A stretch of 64,000 bases of DNA, from contig JADJWL010000006.1 of assembly GCA_016716385.1 (NCBI GenBank), positions 237,240 to 301,239 on the forward strand, in the 5' to 3' direction. The stretch is from Bryobacterales bacterium (GTDB lineage Bacteria; Acidobacteriota; Terriglobia; Bryobacterales; Bryobacteraceae). Position numbers and translations under genes: made by a program. Positions 44,883-56,532 of this stretch are shown piece by piece. The notes beneath the pieces were generated by a model. That model saw only the letters and a program-made list of their open reading frames with translations, did no database searches and had not been told where the DNA came from. Position 1 is the stretch's first letter. Each line of letters begins with the position of its first letter.

Positions 44883-45761
44883 GTGTATCGAATTCCAATG
44901 CAGCCGGTTCTCGCGTGTCTGATGGCAGCCTCATGGGCGGCGGCTCTGGGAGCCGCGCCGGTGGTGGGGATGGCGACGGCACGCGGCAACTTTACGATCG
45001 ACAATGCCCGCGTGGCGGGCAACGCGACGTTGTTTGAGGGCAACACGGTGGAGACCGCCGGAGCGTCCTCGCAACTCCACCTGAACAATGGCGTGCGGAT
45101 GCATCTGGCGGCCGGATCGAAAGGCGTCGTCTACCGCGACCGCCTGGTGCTCGAGCGCGGCTATGGCCAGTTGGAAAACCTCGAGCGGTATGAAGTGGAG
45201 GCGGGCCTCCTGCGGATCCGGTCTGGTGGGCCGGCGGCGGCGCGGGTCGCTTTCGTCGGCGACAACCAGGTCCAGGTGGCCGCGCTGACGGGCGCCGTGC
45301 AGGTCCGGAACGCCGACGGTCTGCTTCTGGCCAACCTTGCGGCGGGCCGGGCAGCCGATTTCCAGACCGAGGCCGCCGGGGCGGCGGCGCCTTCCATGGT
45401 CACCGGGTGTCTCGAGGTAGTCGATGGCCGGTACTTCGTGGTCGATGAAACCACCAACGTCCGCTTCGAGGTCCAGGGTCAGGCGCTGGGCCAGGAGGCG
45501 GGCAACCGGGTCCAGATCACCGGATCGGCCGCCTCGGCCGGGGAGTCCGCCAACGTCGTGCGGACCACTGCCCTGCGGCAGCTTTCGAAGAACTGTACGC
45601 CCCCCGGAGCTGGGGGCGCGACGGCGGGCACTTCGTCCGGCATGACCACCACGGCCAAGGCGACGATCGCTGGCGTCGTGATTGCCGGGGCGGGTGCCGC
45701 GACTGCGATCGCGGTGGTCTCCGGGGACGACAACGACACCCCGGTCAGTCCCTCCCGCTAG
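44883..45761 (+). CDS. Secreted FecR-like protein with C-terminal membrane segment
   Basis: 292 residues from GTG 44883 (AGGAG about 9 bases upstream). Signal peptide (PVLACLMAASWAAALGAAP), a FecR-like beta-solenoid domain (GNATLFEGNTVETAG, VRMHLAAGSKGVVYRDRLVLERG, NQVQVAALTGAVQV), a second strand-rich domain (about 170-240), then a Gly/Ser/Thr linker and a hydrophobic C-terminal helix (TIAGVVIAGAGAATAIAVV). No FecI sigma factor is adjacent, so signalling is not implied. Common in acidobacteria; role unknown. Confidence 0.65.
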   Translation: MYRIPMQPVLACLMAASWAAALGAAPVVGMATARGNFTIDNARVAGNATLFEGNTVETAGASSQLHLNNGVRMHLAAGSKGVVYRDRLVLERGYGQLENLERYEVEAGLLRIRSGGPAAARVAFVGDNQVQVAALTGAVQVRNADGLLLANLAAGRAADFQTEAAGAAAPSMVTGCLEVVDGRYFVVDETTNVRFEVQGQALGQEAGNRVQITGSAASAGESANVVRTTALRQLSKNCTPPGAGGATAGTSSGMTTTAKATIAGVVIAGAGAATAIAVVSGDDNDTPVSPSR

Positions 45762-45790
45762 ACGGCTTCGACGGGCGCCTGCGTTAGAAT

Positions 45791-45827
45791 GGAGGAGCGG
45801 GTGTGTGCCCGCCCTCCTTCCTTTTTT
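45791..45827 (+). promoter_or_regulatory. Hairpin with U-rich tail in the secA leader, covering its Shine-Dalgarno
   Basis: GGAGG-A-GCGGG (45791-45801), loop TGTGTG, CCCGC-CCTCC (45808-45817), then TTCCTTTTTT right before ATG 45828. The 10-bp stem pairs the only good ribosome binding sequence (GGAGG) with CCTCC. It may act as an intrinsic terminator for the FecR-like gene, a secA attenuator or an SD-sequestering switch. Confidence 0.6.
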
Positions 45828-48594
<2,767 letters not shown>

Positions 48595-48608
<14 letters not shown>

Positions 48609-49599
48609 GCTGCGCTTCGTAGGCGCGGCTCTGTCGCTGGCGCTCGCCGCCAACGCCGGAGCCGCTATCTGGCCCGAGCAGTGGGGATCTGCCGTGCGCG
48701 TCTCCACCTCCCCCGCCAAACTGGCCGACAAGGCCATCTGGGCGGAATACGGCCTCGAAGAAGGCGAGGTCGCGCGCTACGAGCGGGACGGGAAACAGTT
48801 CCAGGCGACCGCTCTCCGCCTCCACGACTCCACCTCCGCCCTGGCGGCCTACCAGTGGCAGATGCCCCCGCAGGCGGAGCCTTCCACCCTGGAGCGGCTC
48901 GCGGCCAACATCCCCGGCGGCCTCGTTGTCGCTCACGGCAACTACTGGCTGCGCTTCGACGATCACCGGCCGAACGAGATCGACCTCGTGACGCTCTACG
49001 AGGTGCTGCCCCACCTGCACCAGGCCCCGCTTCCGACGCTTCCCGACTTCTTCCCCAAGGAAGGCCTGGCAACCGGTACCCAGCGCTACATTCTCGGCCC
49101 GGAAGCGCTCGCCCGCTTCGCCCCCGCCATCCCGCCGTCCGTGGCCGCGTTCCGCCTCGGCGCCGAGGGCCAGATCGGATCGTTCAACGGCGGCGACGGC
49201 GACACCCGGCTCGCACTCTTCTCCTATCCCACCCCGGCCATGGCGCGGGAGCAGGCCGAAGCCTTCGGGGCGCTTCCCGGCGTCCTGGTGAAACGCAGCG
49301 GCCCGTTGGTTGCCGCCATCCTCTCCTCTCCCAGTCCCGACGAGGCTGAGCGCATCCTCGCCAAAGTCCGGTACCAGGGCGCCGTCTCGTGGAGCGAATA
49401 CGTCCCCTCGCAGCGCGACAACATCGGCGACCTCATCTACAACATCGTCATCCTGATCCTCATCCTCGCCGGCTTCTCGATTGTCGGGGGAATTGCCGTC
49501 GGTGGCACCCGGACCCTATGGCGGGAACTGATCCGGCGCGGGGATGAAGTGGAACCCGAACCGATGATTCTCCTGAACATCCGCGACCGCCAACGCTGA
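48595..49599 (+). CDS. Acidobacterial secreted/membrane protein of unknown function (DUF6599-like?)
   Basis: 334 residues. Signal peptide (ALSLALAANAGA), a soluble domain (about 25-270: LADKAIWAEYGLEEGEVARY, ATALRLHDSTSALAAYQW, GTQRYILGPEALARFAP) and a membrane helix near 285-305 (LIYNIVILILILAGFSIVGG) with a short cytoplasmic tail. It looks like the DUF6599 family, recalled from memory and not certain. The start codon lies within the end of secA, so it is translated with SecA; a link to secretion is only an inference. A TCAGAT/ATCTGA mini-hairpin (49602-49619) follows the stop. Confidence 0.6.
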
Positions 49600-49708
49600 A
49601 TTCAGATAAATACATCTGATTTGCCCCGCGTCGCAGTCGTCAGGACTCTGTCGTAAGTCCCTGTTTCTCTATAAGTTGCGATGCCAGTTCAGATTTTCGA
49701 TTTTTCGC

Positions 49709-49738
49709 TTGACTCGGAACCGGGCACGAACTTAAGAT
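49709..49738 (+). promoter_or_regulatory. Sigma70-type promoter without a coding gene behind it
   Basis: TTGACT (49709-49714), 18-base spacer, TAAGAT (49733-49738), in an AT-richer stretch. No reading frame starts downstream on this strand before the terminator at 49822, pointing to a small RNA. Confidence 0.55.
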
Positions 49739-49744
49739 CCAATC

Positions 49745-49848
49745 ACTGAGTTTTGGCGGTTGCGATACCGTCGAGACCGATTCTCCCACTACATCGGCCC
49801 CGGGGAACCGGGGTATGGGAAGGGCCTACCCTCCGGGGTAGGCCCTTT
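49745..49848 (+). ncRNA. Candidate small RNA of about 100 nt
   Basis: The segment between the promoter at 49709 and the terminator at 49822-49848 would give an RNA of about 104 bases. It contains a hairpin CCCCGG-GGAA-CCGGGG (49798-49813) closed by a GNRA-type tetraloop, then the terminator stem. It does not match SRP RNA, 6S RNA or tmRNA landmarks that I know. Function unknown; the evidence is structural only. Confidence 0.4.
49822..49848 (+). terminator. Rho-independent terminator
   Basis: GGGCCTACCC (49822-49831), loop TCCG, GGGTAGGCCC (49836-49845), then TTT. The 10-bp perfect stem works best on the plus strand, but could also end the convergent patatin gene, whose stop is at 49853, from the other side. 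Confidence 0.75.
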
Positions 49849-49852
49849 GCTT

Positions 49853-50620
49853 CTACGCCGCGGCAGAGGCCTGAGCGGCCAGCCAGGCGCGCCGGGCGTC
49901 GCTCTCGCCGCGTTCGATCCACCCGCGAATGGTTTCGGGGTTCCAGCGCGTGGCGTCCGCCAGGGTTCCCAGGGGCTGCTCCGGTTGAATCCGCAGGACC
50001 TCCGCCCCGGTGTTGGCCGGCTTCCGGTTCCGGCTGATCCAGCCGATCCCCCGCGCCACACCCTTCAGGACGCGCGATGGGGCCAGCGCTAACGCATTGA
50101 TTGCAATCACCCTTGTGGCTCCCAGCCGGACCGCGGCCCAGATCGGGAGGCTGTTGACGAATCCGCCGTCAATGTAGAGCCGTCCGTCGATCCGTACCGG
50201 CGCGAAGCCGCCCGGCACCGCACACGACGCGACCATGTGCCGCCACGTCACCTCGCGGTCCTCAAAAATGCGCGACTCCAGACCCGCAAGCTGCACAGCC
50301 GTGAGCGCAAAAGGGATCCTGGGGCGGACCGACGCCGTCAACTCCATCGTCCGGCGTTCCAATTCGGAGCGGTCGAACACGCCGGTCAGCGGCAGGGCGC
50401 GCGTCCGCCGCAAAAGCAGTTGCGCCGTCCGCGGTTCCATCCAGTGCGAAGCGATCGCGTCCGCCGGGACACCGCCCGCGATGCACCATCCGTTCAAGGC
50501 CCCGACAGACGTACCGACGACAAGGTCCGGTTGGAACACGGTTTCGAGGAATCGCCAGGCGCCCGCCTGGTAGGCCCCGAACAACGCCCCGCCGGATAGA
50601 ACCAAAGCAGTCTTGCGCAT
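49853..50620 (-). CDS. Patatin-like phospholipase
   Basis: 255 residues from ATG 50620. Oxyanion-hole motif LVLSGGALFGAYQAG at the N-terminus, nucleophile elbow GTSVG (catalytic Ser, about residue 38), and the catalytic Asp in DGGFVNSLP (about residue 160). These form the Ser-Asp dyad of RssA/YchK-type bacterial patatins, cytoplasmic or membrane-associated acyl hydrolases. No signal peptide. The longer upstream frame to 50908 looks non-native. Confidence 0.88.
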   Translation of the reverse strand: MRKTALVLSGGALFGAYQAGAWRFLETVFQPDLVVGTSVGALNGWCIAGGVPADAIASHWMEPRTAQLLLRRTRALPLTGVFDRSELERRTMELTASVRPRIPFALTAVQLAGLESRIFEDREVTWRHMVASCAVPGGFAPVRIDGRLYIDGGFVNSLPIWAAVRLGATRVIAINALALAPSRVLKGVARGIGWISRNRKPANTGAEVLRIQPEQPLGTLADATRWNPETIRGWIERGESDARRAWLAAQASAAA

Positions 50621-50683
50621 ACGTCTGTCCAGATGCCGCCCGCAACTTGAAGATAACAAAAAAACCCGTGCGACAATGGAGGC

Positions 50684-51238
50684 GTGCCATTCCAGCCGGC
50701 TGATTATGGGCCCGAAATAGCCGGGCTCCTCTCTCTGGACGGTGATGGAGAACGCCTGATGCCGCTGGCGGGCGGAACGTGCAGCTCCCCCCAGGCCAGG
50801 ATCGAGCTGGCCGCCCTGCGCGCGGGCGACATCTTCGCGGGACGGCACTCGCCCCGTGGCATGCTCGCCGGCTTGTACCTGTACTTTTCCTGCATGGACG
50901 AGGCCCACGAGGTGGCGCAGGCCCTAAACACGCCCGAAGGCTGTTTCTGGCACGGCGTTCTGCACCGCCAGGAGCCCGATCCCGGCAACGCCGCCTACTG
51001 GTTCCGCCGTGCCGGCGCTCATCCTGTGTATCCGAAGCTCCGCCAGGCGGCGGTTTCCCTCGTGGGCGAACTCTGGCGCGTGCCGCCTGCGTGGGATCCG
51101 TTCCAATTCATCGAGGTCTGCGAGCAGGCCCGCGTCCAGCCCGGTTCTGACCTCGAAATCGCCGCGCGCGCGGTGCAGCGCGCCGAGTGGCAGCTTCTGT
51201 TCGATTACTGCGCGCGAAGGGAGACGACCAGCGCTTGA
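50684..51238 (+). CDS. Conserved hypothetical protein
   Basis: 184 residues starting at GTG 50684; a GGAGG lies only one base upstream, so a later start is possible, but the first residues (YGPEIAGLLSLDGDGERLMPL) look conserved with family members I remember. The body is mostly helical (ARIELAALRAGDIFAG, LYLYFSCMDEAHEVAQAL, HGVLHRQEPDPGNAAYWFRRAGAHP). The last sequence resembles a class of acidobacterial and planctomycete proteins with no known function. It overlaps the HlyD-like gene by 4 bases (TTGA). Confidence 0.6.
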   Translation: MPFQPADYGPEIAGLLSLDGDGERLMPLAGGTCSSPQARIELAALRAGDIFAGRHSPRGMLAGLYLYFSCMDEAHEVAQALNTPEGCFWHGVLHRQEPDPGNAAYWFRRAGAHPVYPKLRQAAVSLVGELWRVPPAWDPFQFIEVCEQARVQPGSDLEIAARAVQRAEWQLLFDYCARRETTSA

Positions 51239-52439
51239 AAACGCTGTTGGCCCTGCTTCTCGCCGCGGCGCTGGCTGCGGTCTGGCTGTACCGGCGCGCC
51301 TCCGAGCCGGAGGAAGCGCCCTTCGCCCGCGCCTCGCGCGGTCTGCTCGTGAGCACCCTACCGACCAACGGCAAAGCGGAACCGGTCGAGTGGCGGACCG
51401 TCCACGCCGAGGAGGCCGGACGGGTCGAACGCACCGCCGTCCGCGAAGGCGACACCGTCAACCGTGGCGCCCTTCTTGCCGTGGTCGCCTCCGAGACCGC
51501 CCGCACCAGCCTCGCCGCGGCCGAAGCGCGCCTGCTCGCGGCCCGCGCCGAGCTTTCCGTCATCGCAGAGGGCGGCCGCAAGTTCGACCGCACCGGGCTC
51601 GCCGGCGAACTCGACCAGTTGGCCGTCGAGCGCGGTCAACTGGCGCGTGAACTCGAGTCCGTCGAAAGGCTCGCCGAAAAAGGCGCCGCCACGCGCGCCG
51701 AGGCGGACGAACTGCGCCGCCGCATCGCCCGGTTGGACAGCCAGAGAGAGGCGCTCGCACAAAAGGCCGCCGCCCTGGTGTCCGTCCCGGACCGCACCGC
51801 CGCCGAAGCCCGCGTCCGCGAAGCGGAAACCGCCGTGGCCGCCGCGCGCCTCCGCCTCTCCGGGACGGAAATCCGGACGCCCATCGCTGGCTCCGTCTAC
51901 TCCTTCCCCGTCCGCGCCGGAGCCTTCCTCCGCCCGGGCGACACCGTCGCCCAGATCGGCCGCCTCGACCGCCTGCTCGTCCGCGTCTTCGTCGACGAGC
52001 CGGAACTGGGCCGCGTCGCCCCGGCGCAACCCGTTCGCGTCACCTGGGATGCGCTCCCCGGCGAATCCTGGACCGGCGAGGTCGAGCGCACCGCCATCGA
52101 GATCCGCCCGCTCGGGACCCGGCAGGTGGGGGAAGTCCTCTGCACCATCGGAAACGCAGCCGGCACGCTCCCTCCCGGAGCCAACGTCAACGTCGAGATC
52201 CGCACCGCCGCCGTGGAGAACGCCCTGCACATCCCCCGAGAAGCGCTCCGCCGCGTCGCGGGAGACACCGGCGTGTGGATCCTGCGCGGCGACGCGGTAG
52301 CCTGGCAGCCCGTCTCGATCGGCGTCACAGGCGCCACCCGGGCGCAGATTCTCGAGGACTCGCCGAAGGGGACGCCGTCGCCCTCCCGTCCAGCGTGGAC
52401 CTGGCGCCGGGCAGAAAAGTGCGGGCCGTGTTCCCATGA
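51235..52439 (+). pseudogene. HlyD-family membrane fusion protein with a C-terminal frameshift
   Basis: The start is TTG 51235, overlapping the previous stop. Membrane anchor (LLALLLAAALAAVWLY), biotinyl-lipoyl domain (AEEAGRVERTAVREGDTVNRGALLAVV), a coiled coil with LARELESVERLAEKGAATRAEADELRRRI, and the second half of the lipoyl fold (SGTEIRTPIAGSVYSFPV). The reading then becomes implausible after RAQILED. Adding a g in the gagg run at 52354-52357 gives EGLAEGDAVALPSSVDLAPG to the TGA at 52437-52439, which overlaps the next ATG. That supports an indel rather than natural loss. No ABC or RND partner gene is adjacent. Confidence 0.8.
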
Positions 52440-53374
52440 CCCCCGCCTTTGACGTCACCGGCATCGGACTCAACGCCACAGACACCCTGTTGCTCGTCCC
52501 CCGCTTCCCTGCCTACGCCGGCAAGGCCGCCTTCGAGCAGGAGATCCTCAGCCCCGGCGGCCAGGTGGCTTCCGCGATGGCCGCCTGCGCCCGGCTCGGA
52601 CTCCGCGCCCGCTACGCCGGCACCGTCGGAGACGACGAACGCGCGCGCATCCAAATGGAGAGCCTCGCCGCCTGCGGCGTCGACACCGCCGGCGTCCGCG
52701 TCCGCCAGGGCTGCCCCAACCAGAGCGCCTACATCGTCATCGACCGCTCCACCGGCGAGCGCACCGTCTTCTGGCGCCGCGACGAATGCCTCCGGCTCGC
52801 GCCCGAAGACGTCGACCCCGGCTGGATCCTGGGCTCGCGCCTGCTGCACATCGACGGCCACGACACCGCCGCCGTCGGCTGCGCCGCGCGCCTCGCCCGC
52901 GAACACGGCATCCCCGTCACAGCCGACGTCGACACCGTCTACCACGGCTTCGAGCAGGTGCTCCCGTTTGTCGACTACCTGATCGCCAGCTCCGAGTTCC
53001 CCCTGCAATGGACCGGAGAAAATGACCCCCGCCGCGCCCTCGAACTCATCCAGAACGAGTATGGGATGCCGGTGGCGGCCATGACGCTCGGCGCGCAGGG
53101 GGCGCTCGCGCGCCACGGCGGGAAATTCCTCTATTCTCCCGGCTACGTCGTCGATTGCGCCGACACCACCGGCGCCGGGGATGTCTTCCACGGCGCGTTT
53201 TGCTACTGTGTCTTGCAAGGCATGAACGTCTTCGAGTCGCTGGAATTTTCGAACGCCATGGCGGCGCTGAATTGCCGCGCCGTGGGCGCCCGCGGGGGAC
53301 TCGCCACGGTGGACGAAGTGCGGGACTTCGCCTCCCGCGCCGGACGCCGCGCGCACCCGGAGTTCGCACGCTGA
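52436..53374 (+). CDS. PfkB-family sugar kinase
   Basis: 312 residues. Ribokinase-fold motifs: GGQVASAMAACARLGL near residue 41, GDDERARIQMESL, and the PfkB signature VDCADTTGAGDVFHGAF (anion hole and catalytic Asp in GAGD, about 240-256). The substrate (ribose, fructose or adenosine-like) cannot be told. Starts in an ATGA overlap with the HlyD-like stop and is followed one base later by the rhomboid gene, giving a compact run of plus-strand genes from 50684. Confidence 0.85.
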   Translation: MTPAFDVTGIGLNATDTLLLVPRFPAYAGKAAFEQEILSPGGQVASAMAACARLGLRARYAGTVGDDERARIQMESLAACGVDTAGVRVRQGCPNQSAYIVIDRSTGERTVFWRRDECLRLAPEDVDPGWILGSRLLHIDGHDTAAVGCAARLAREHGIPVTADVDTVYHGFEQVLPFVDYLIASSEFPLQWTGENDPRRALELIQNEYGMPVAAMTLGAQGALARHGGKFLYSPGYVVDCADTTGAGDVFHGAFCYCVLQGMNVFESLEFSNAMAALNCRAVGARGGLATVDEVRDFASRAGRRAHPEFAR

Positions 53375-53375
53375 C

Positions 53376-54044
53376 ATGTTCCCGCTCCGCGACACACTTC
53401 CCAGCCATGGGAAGCCGGCCGTCACCGCGCTTCTGATCGCCGCGAACGTGCTCGTCTTCCTCTACCAGCTTTCGCTCGAATCCTACGCCCTGAACCACTT
53501 CATCGGAGAGTACGGCCTGGTCCCCGCCCGCTTCGATCCGCTCAATCTGGTCACCTCGCAGTTCCTCCACGGCGGCTGGTGGCACCTCATCGGCAACATG
53601 TGGTTCCTCTGGATCTACGGCGACAACGTCGAGGACATCCTCGGGCACGGCAAGTATTTTCTGTTCTACCTGCTGTGCGGAATCGCGGCCGCCCTGTCGC
53701 AATACCTGGCGAGCCCGGATTCCCGCGTCCCGATGGTCGGAGCCAGCGGCGCCATCGCCGGGGTCATGGGCGCCTACCTCGTGAAGTTCCCCCACGCCCG
53801 CATCGTCACGCTCGTGTTCGTGTTCTTCTTCGTCACCACCGTGCAGGTGCCCGCGAGCCTCATCCTCGGCTACTGGTTTCTGATCCAGGTATTCAGCGGC
53901 GTCGGGAGCATGGGATATTCGAACATGAGCCAGGGCGGCGTGGCGTGGTTCGCGCACGTCGGCGGTTTCGTCGCGGGTGTGGTGCTGATTCTGACAATGC
54001 GGACCCGGCAGCGCTACAGCCGCCGCTGGGACCTGACCTGGTAA
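53376..54044 (+). CDS. Rhomboid-family intramembrane serine protease
   Basis: 222 residues, seven or so helices. HGGWWHLIGNMWFLW carries the HxxxN motif (oxyanion), GASGAIAGVMGAYL the catalytic Ser, and WFAHVGGFVAGV the catalytic His. It cleaves membrane protein substrates within the bilayer; the target is unknown. Confidence 0.9.
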   Translation: MFPLRDTLPSHGKPAVTALLIAANVLVFLYQLSLESYALNHFIGEYGLVPARFDPLNLVTSQFLHGGWWHLIGNMWFLWIYGDNVEDILGHGKYFLFYLLCGIAAALSQYLASPDSRVPMVGASGAIAGVMGAYLVKFPHARIVTLVFVFFFVTTVQVPASLILGYWFLIQVFSGVGSMGYSNMSQGGVAWFAHVGGFVAGVVLILTMRTRQRYSRRWDLTW

Positions 54045-54082
54045 ACGCCTGACCTGGTAGACGAAAGAGAGAACCGAAACCA

Positions 54083-54790
54083 ATGGACTTGCTGGCGATT
54101 GCCGCCCATCCGGACGACGTGGAACAGACCTGCGGCGGCACCCTGCTGAAGATGGCCGAAATGGGCTACCGCACCGGAATCCTCGACCTCACCGCCGGGG
54201 ACATGGGCACCCGCGGGACCCCGGAACAGCGCCTCGCCGAAGCCGCCGAAGCGGCCCGCATCCTGCGCGCCGGCCACCGCGAGAACATGCGTTTCCCCGA
54301 CGCCCGCCTCGAAAACACCATCAGCGCCCGGATGTCCCTGGCGGTCAGGATCCGCGAATTGAAGCCGCGCATCGTGATTCTGCCCTACTGGGAAGGCCGG
54401 CACCCCGACCACTACCGCGCCTCGGAGCTGGGTTTCGAAGCCTGTTTCCTCGCGGGCCTCAAAAAACTCGAAGAATACACCGAGCCGCACCGGCCGTACA
54501 AGGTGCTGTATTCGTCGATGTACGCCAACGTGACCCCGTCGTTCGTGGTCGACATCAGCGCGCAATTCGAGCGGCGGATGGAGAGCCTGCTGGCGTACAA
54601 GTCGCAGTACGCGCCGCCGGACGGCGAAGCCGCGCACCTGTTCCCCGCGCCCGACGAGATCCGCGAGCGCCTGGCGGCGGTGGCCCGCTACTTCGGCAAC
54701 CTGATCGGTGTGAAGTACGGCGAGCCCTTCGTCGTGAAGGAAACGCTCGAGGTCACGGATGTGGTGGCCATGGGCAGCCGGACGTTCTAA
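54083..54790 (+). CDS. bshB1: BshB1-type LmbE/PIG-L deacetylase
   Basis: 235 residues. Zinc site AHPDDVE at the N-terminus and the second ligand in GRHPDHYRASELGFEACF, with LTAGDMGTRGTPEQR and an intact C-terminal half (FVVDISAQFERRMESLLAYKSQY). These match bacillithiol deacetylase BshB1, which removes acetyl from GlcNAc-malate in bacillithiol synthesis. No bshA or bshC in the window. ATG 54083 follows a purine-rich stretch. Confidence 0.85.
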   Translation: MDLLAIAAHPDDVEQTCGGTLLKMAEMGYRTGILDLTAGDMGTRGTPEQRLAEAAEAARILRAGHRENMRFPDARLENTISARMSLAVRIRELKPRIVILPYWEGRHPDHYRASELGFEACFLAGLKKLEEYTEPHRPYKVLYSSMYANVTPSFVVDISAQFERRMESLLAYKSQYAPPDGEAAHLFPAPDEIRERLAAVARYFGNLIGVKYGEPFVVKETLEVTDVVAMGSRTF

Positions 54791-54821
54791 ACCGTCCGCG
54801 CCGCGTCCATTGCCGTCCGCC

Positions 54822-55889
54822 ATGCAGAGCGGGGAAGGGGGCCTTTCCCACGGGCTCAGCCGCCGCGCCCTCGATCGCATTCTCTGGCGCGTGCCCAGGA
54901 CCAGGGACGGCCGGCTGCGTCTCCTGGCGAGTCTCGCGCTGCCCGGCCGCCCGGCCGGCCCGTTCCGCTACCGTGGCACGCGGAGCGACGACCCGAACGA
55001 CCTGATCCCCCACGAAGACCGCCGCGACCTGCGCGGTCTGCACGTCTTCTGCGCCTGGCTGAATCACACCGACGCGAAATCCATCAACTCGCTCGACATC
55101 CTGGTGGAGGAAGACTGCCGCCGCTTCGTCCGTCATTACCTGATCGATTTCGGCGCCGCCTTCGGCAGCGACAGCGATATGCTGAAGAACCCGCGCTACG
55201 GCCACGCGTTCATCCTGCCTGACGGTGGGGAAGTGTGGAGGGGCATTCTGAACCTGGGCTTGGTCGCGGTGCCGTGGGAGCGCGCCCGATACCCGAAGCT
55301 GCGCGCCGTGGGACGCTTCGGGGCCGAAGCGTTCGATCCCGAAACCTGGGTGCCGAATTATCCCAATCCGGCGTTCGCGCGGCGGCAGCCGGAAGACGAA
55401 TACTGGGCCGCGAAGATCGTGATGGCCTTTTCGGACGCCGAGATCCGCGCGATTGTGGACACCGGCCAGTTCAGCGACCCGCGGGCGGCCGCCTGGATTG
55501 CCGAAACGCTCATCGCGCGCCGGGACATCGTCGGCCGCGCGTACTTCACGAAGGTTCCCGCGCTCGACCGTTTCCGCGTCGAACGTTTCCGCGTCGAACG
55601 TTTCCGCGTCGAAGATGAAGCGCTGCGGTTTGACGACCTTGCGGTGACGCACGGCTTTGTCCAGCCGCGGCAATACGAGATCGCATGGTTTCGTTTCGAC
55701 AACGCCACGCGGGAGTTGACGCTGCTCCCCGGCGAGACCGAGGCGCGCATCCCCAAAGCCGGACCGGGCGGCTACGTCGCGGCCCGCCTGCGGGTCCCGG
55801 ACCAGCCGGAGAAGGCGGTCCTGGTGTATCTCCGGCGGTCGGGCCAAGGGTTCGAGGTGGTTGGGGTGGAACGGATATCCTCTGTCTGA
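54822..55889 (+). pseudogene. N-terminally truncated acidobacterial protein (kinase-like family?)
   Basis: 355 residues from ATG 54822. From ILWRVPRTRDGRLRLLASLA on it matches what I remember of a family about 550 residues long in Solibacter-type genomes: GTRSDDPNDLIPHEDRRDLRG, AWLNHTDAKSINSLD, VRHYLIDFGAAFGSDSD. The first 190 or so residues of that family, with the signal peptide, are absent; the frame begins with unrelated residues straight after bshB1. The CotH-kinase-like character is a guess. Three copies of a 15-base unit (55569-55613) encode RFRVE repeats, perhaps strand slippage. Likely a relic, although still open. Confidence 0.55.
55569..55613 (+). repeat. Three tandem 15-bp repeats
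   Basis: CGTTTCCGCGTCGAA occurs three times in tandem, in frame (RFRVE), inside the truncated gene. Typical replication-slippage product. Confidence 0.9.
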
Positions 55890-55926
55890 GCGAGGCTCGG
55901 GAAGTGCCCGGAGATCCGCCACACCG

Positions 55927-55946
55927 TTACGGAGCCGCGACCGTAA
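55927..55946. repeat. REP-like dispersed palindromic element
   Basis: TTACGG-agccgcga-CCGTAA forms a 6-bp stem with 8-base loop within the string acggagccgcgaccgtaagg, which I remember as a dispersed intergenic repeat in Solibacter-type genomes. Only one copy is seen in this window, so repetition elsewhere is inferred. Confidence 0.5.
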
Positions 55947-55957
55947 GGGAGTCGGCC

Positions 55958-56191
55958 ATGGTCGGAGCGGGCCGCCACTCGGGACTGCGCGATGCCGGAC
56001 TTTCGCCGCGGCTGCGGACGGCGGTGATCGTGTTTGAGGTCACCCAGGAGGCCAATGGCGGCTATTGCGCCGAATGCCTCACGCTGTCCATCTTCACGCA
56101 GGGCGACACCTGCGATGAGTTGCGGGAACATGTCCGCGAGGTGGTTCAGGCTGATGGCGAACTACCGTGCCGGGCTGATGGTGAACAATAG
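55958..56191 (+). CDS. HicB-like domain protein, probably truncated
   Basis: 77 residues from ATG 55958. RTAVIVFEVTQEANGGYCAE-CLTLSIFTQGDTCDELREHVREVV is a HicB/DUF1902-like fold normally followed by AYFFD and another 20 or so residues, which here are replaced by ADGELPCRADGEQ. No HicA partner is next to it. It stands at the edge of the AT-rich island and may be a relic cut by the island's insertion. Confidence 0.45.
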   Translation: MVGAGRHSGLRDAGLSPRLRTAVIVFEVTQEANGGYCAECLTLSIFTQGDTCDELREHVREVVQADGELPCRADGEQ

Positions 56192-56199
56192 CTCTGTGT

Positions 56200-56267
56200 G
56201 ATGCCGATCAGGATTCTGGGTCCAGCGCGATCACTCTTGAGTCCGTCCGGGAAGGCTGATCGGCATC
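56200..56267. repeat. 12-bp perfect inverted repeat at island boundary
   Basis: GATGCCGATCAG (56200-56211) and CTGATCGGCATC (56256-56267) are exact inverted copies 44 bases apart; eight Ts follow at 56280-56287. It could be a large-loop terminator or the scar of a mobile element. It lies where the sequence turns from GC-rich to AT-rich. Confidence 0.6.
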
Positions 56268-56354
56268 TCCGGGATGATGTTTTTTTTAAATTAACATTGA
56301 CAAGGCGGCGCTACTAAGTACAAGAGAGCACGAGGTGAGAAGGGCTGATCCGAG

Positions 56355-56383
56355 TTGACAAACATGCCTTATTATGATATTAT
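56355..56383 (+). promoter_or_regulatory. Near-consensus sigma70 promoter
   Basis: TTGACA (56355-56360), 17-base spacer, TATTAT (56378-56383): a perfect -35 and five of six at -10, the best promoter in the window. It points at the 46-residue membrane protein. The remaining AT-rich sequence 56288-56532 contains no gene I can support. Confidence 0.7.
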
Positions 56384-56532
56384 ATTAGCGTATTAGTCGC
56401 CTGTACTCGATTCCCGAGCCTCAATCAATTGAGTGTCTGGTGGCTTCCGAGTGTGTCTGTGGGCTTGAAGCGGACAGTAGGTCAAGAGTATTAGAAGAAG
56501 TAACTTTGGATAAACTAGACGTGGAGGTGCCT

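Noticed and set aside
49745..49848. SRP RNA (4.5S)
   Set aside because: A GGAA loop is present but the asymmetric A-rich internal loops of SRP RNA are missing, so it is kept only as an unassigned sRNA candidate.
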